Assembly (NCBI GenBank): GCA_964030475.1
Contig: CAXIPT010000001.1
Coordinates: 17,404,269-17,468,268, forward strand
Direction: 5' to 3'
DNA: 64,000 nucleotides
DNA from: Tethya wilhelma
Lineage: Eukaryota > Porifera > Demospongiae > Tethyida > Tethyidae
Shown here one piece after another: positions 62,818 to 64,000 of this stretch. The position numbers and the translations under genes are program-made. The number at the start of each line of letters is the position of its first letter. Position 1 is the first letter of the stretch. The notes beneath the pieces were generated by a model. That model was not told the DNA's origin and searched no databases. It saw nothing but the letters and a program-made list of their open reading frames with translations.

Positions 62818-64000
62818 TATAGTTAATATCTTAACACTGGGGAAATGCAAGTGTTTTGAGGCAAGTGATAGCAAGCCTGTGCATAAAAATCATTATACTT
62901 TTTGATAATCCATGAGCATATTATGTGCCTGATAGAGGTTAATCTTAATAAGAAACCACATAAATATTTGAATTGGAAGAACTAGCCTCGATTTCAGGCT
63001 CCCCTTTAACCTTTCATTCACACTCTGGATGACTGTGAGGCTATCGAAGAACAGTCACTGGTCTCAGAACTAGCTACATGTGTTAGTGTTACTCTAGTGT
63101 GTCCTAGCTGTCAGAGCTTGTATATAGCCCAAAGTGGGACACAAGATGTGTCCTCTTCTTCCTAGAGCAGTATATACCTGAGATCATGGTGAGCCATGCA
63201 TAATGTCAAGTTCAGTCCAGAAAGTCAGGCTACTGCTCGCCCCAATTATATCAATTATGTATTATGCACGTTTCATCCTACACCACAGCCTGTTCAAATG
63301 GGATGGTCTACTCCAATTGTGCCTCTTGTCTTCTGTCATGTGACAACTATACAACTGCCATATGTCCGCTGGTATGTAGAAGTGGATGTGGTTGCCCATC
63401 AGATATGCCGGTAGTGAACAGTGAAGGAATATGCATTGCAATTTCTGAGTGTTCAGCACCAGGTACTTCATCATCATAGTAATTCAGTAATGTCTACAGT
63501 ATATATAGTGTCCTGTATGCAAATAAAAAAATTATATATGTATAATATAATCAATAGTCACATTAATTCATCCTATATACATCACAGCTACTCCTCCACC
63601 TCCCACCTGTTCAAATGGGATGGTCTACTCGGAGTGTGCCCGTTGCCCTCAATCATGTGACAACTATACAACTACTGCCTGTCCCTCAGTGTGTAGACGT
63701 GGATGTGGTTGTCCAAGAGGAACGGTATTGAACAGTGCAGGAATGTGCATTGCAACTTCTGAGTGCTCAGCACCAGGTACTTCATCATCATAATTATAAT
63801 TCAGTAATGTCTGCAGTATATATAGTGTCCTGTATGCAAACTTAATAACAAAATTATATATATAATTATATATATTCACATTAAATTTTCATCCTACACT
63901 AGTAACAACTACTCCTCCACCTCCCACCTGTTCAAATGGGATGGTCTACTCGGAGTGTGCCCCTTGCCCTCAATCATGTGACAACTATACAACTACTGCC
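61888..64000 (+). CDS. Gene E: TIL-repeat member of the array, 3' truncated by window
   Basis: The split signal peptide is 61888-61893, 62070-62085 and 62158-62205 (MKVQLICAAAVFSALCCIAA). Then come TIL exons 63289-63462, 63598-63776 and 63903 onward to the window end. TIL cores read CSNGMVYSxC...CDNYTT...CGCP, and the linkers TPPPPT resemble those of genes B and C. Each exon is phase 1-1. The second exon is 3 nt shorter than in C and D. By position and 5' layout it is the next head-to-tail paralogue; the SEA-like and membrane exons would lie beyond the window. Confidence 0.82.
62206..63288. other. Large intron 3 of gene E with (CA)n tract
   Basis: A roughly 1.1 kb intron, longer than the equivalent in paralogues. 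It holds (CA)n at 62768-62814 and otherwise non-repetitive AT-rich sequence. The short open frame at 62330-62557 has no recognisable product. Confidence 0.6.

Overview
The window is animal nuclear DNA. Genes have many small GT-AG introns, often about 60-500 bp, in AT-rich non-coding sequence with many (CA)n/(GA)n microsatellites and small MITE-like elements. The proteins are metazoan: TTLL5, ankyrin-bearing L-asparaginase, PPP1R36-like, Kunitz/TIL/VWC/LDLa/thyroglobulin-1/SEA mosaics and an ApoL-like protein. Gene compaction, nesting and module repertoire suggest an early-branching animal, most likely a demosponge. That assignment is inference. Exon limits were called by eye from splice consensus, reading phase and homology, so single-base errors are possible.

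Region 1 (1-5.45 kb, +) is the 3' part of a large type I membrane protein. It has bacterial-type Ig folds, a cohesin-like domain, a dockerin-like domain, a Thr-rich mucin stalk with a frameshifting deletion, a transmembrane helix and a long cytoplasmic tail. Region 2 (5.8-22.9 kb) is a compact block of conserved genes. ASPG (-) is head to head with a PPP1R36-like gene (+), which is tail to tail with TTLL5 (-). An intronless ApoL-like gene (+) sits inside a TTLL5 intron.

Region 3 (23.3-64 kb, +) is a head-to-tail array of paralogous mosaic type I membrane proteins, here called genes A, A', B, C, D and E, plus one relic. They start with a split signal peptide whose first coding exon is only 6 nt (ATGAAG or ATGAAA). 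They continue with Cys-rich inhibitor-type modules (TIL, Kunitz, VWC-like, LDLa, WAP, thyroglobulin-1). The genes whose 3' end is present finish with a membrane-proximal SEA-like domain carrying a GS[IV] motif, a transmembrane helix and a short tail. Gene E runs off the window.

Between A and B lies a segmental duplication (about 34.9-37.8 kb against 41.9-45.08 kb). Copies of one composite inverted-repeat transposon sit at its breakpoints, and an Ig-domain gene fragment is trapped between them. The first duplicate holds a truncated gene (A') and the second holds intact gene B. Later insertions, including a 343-bp MITE with a 6-bp target duplication and a 56-bp hairpin with a 9-bp target duplication, distinguish the copies. 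A tRNA-Cys-like Pol III unit lies in an intron of gene A. Ambiguous bases at 30966, 38169-38181 and 58295 mark places where the assembly is unsure.
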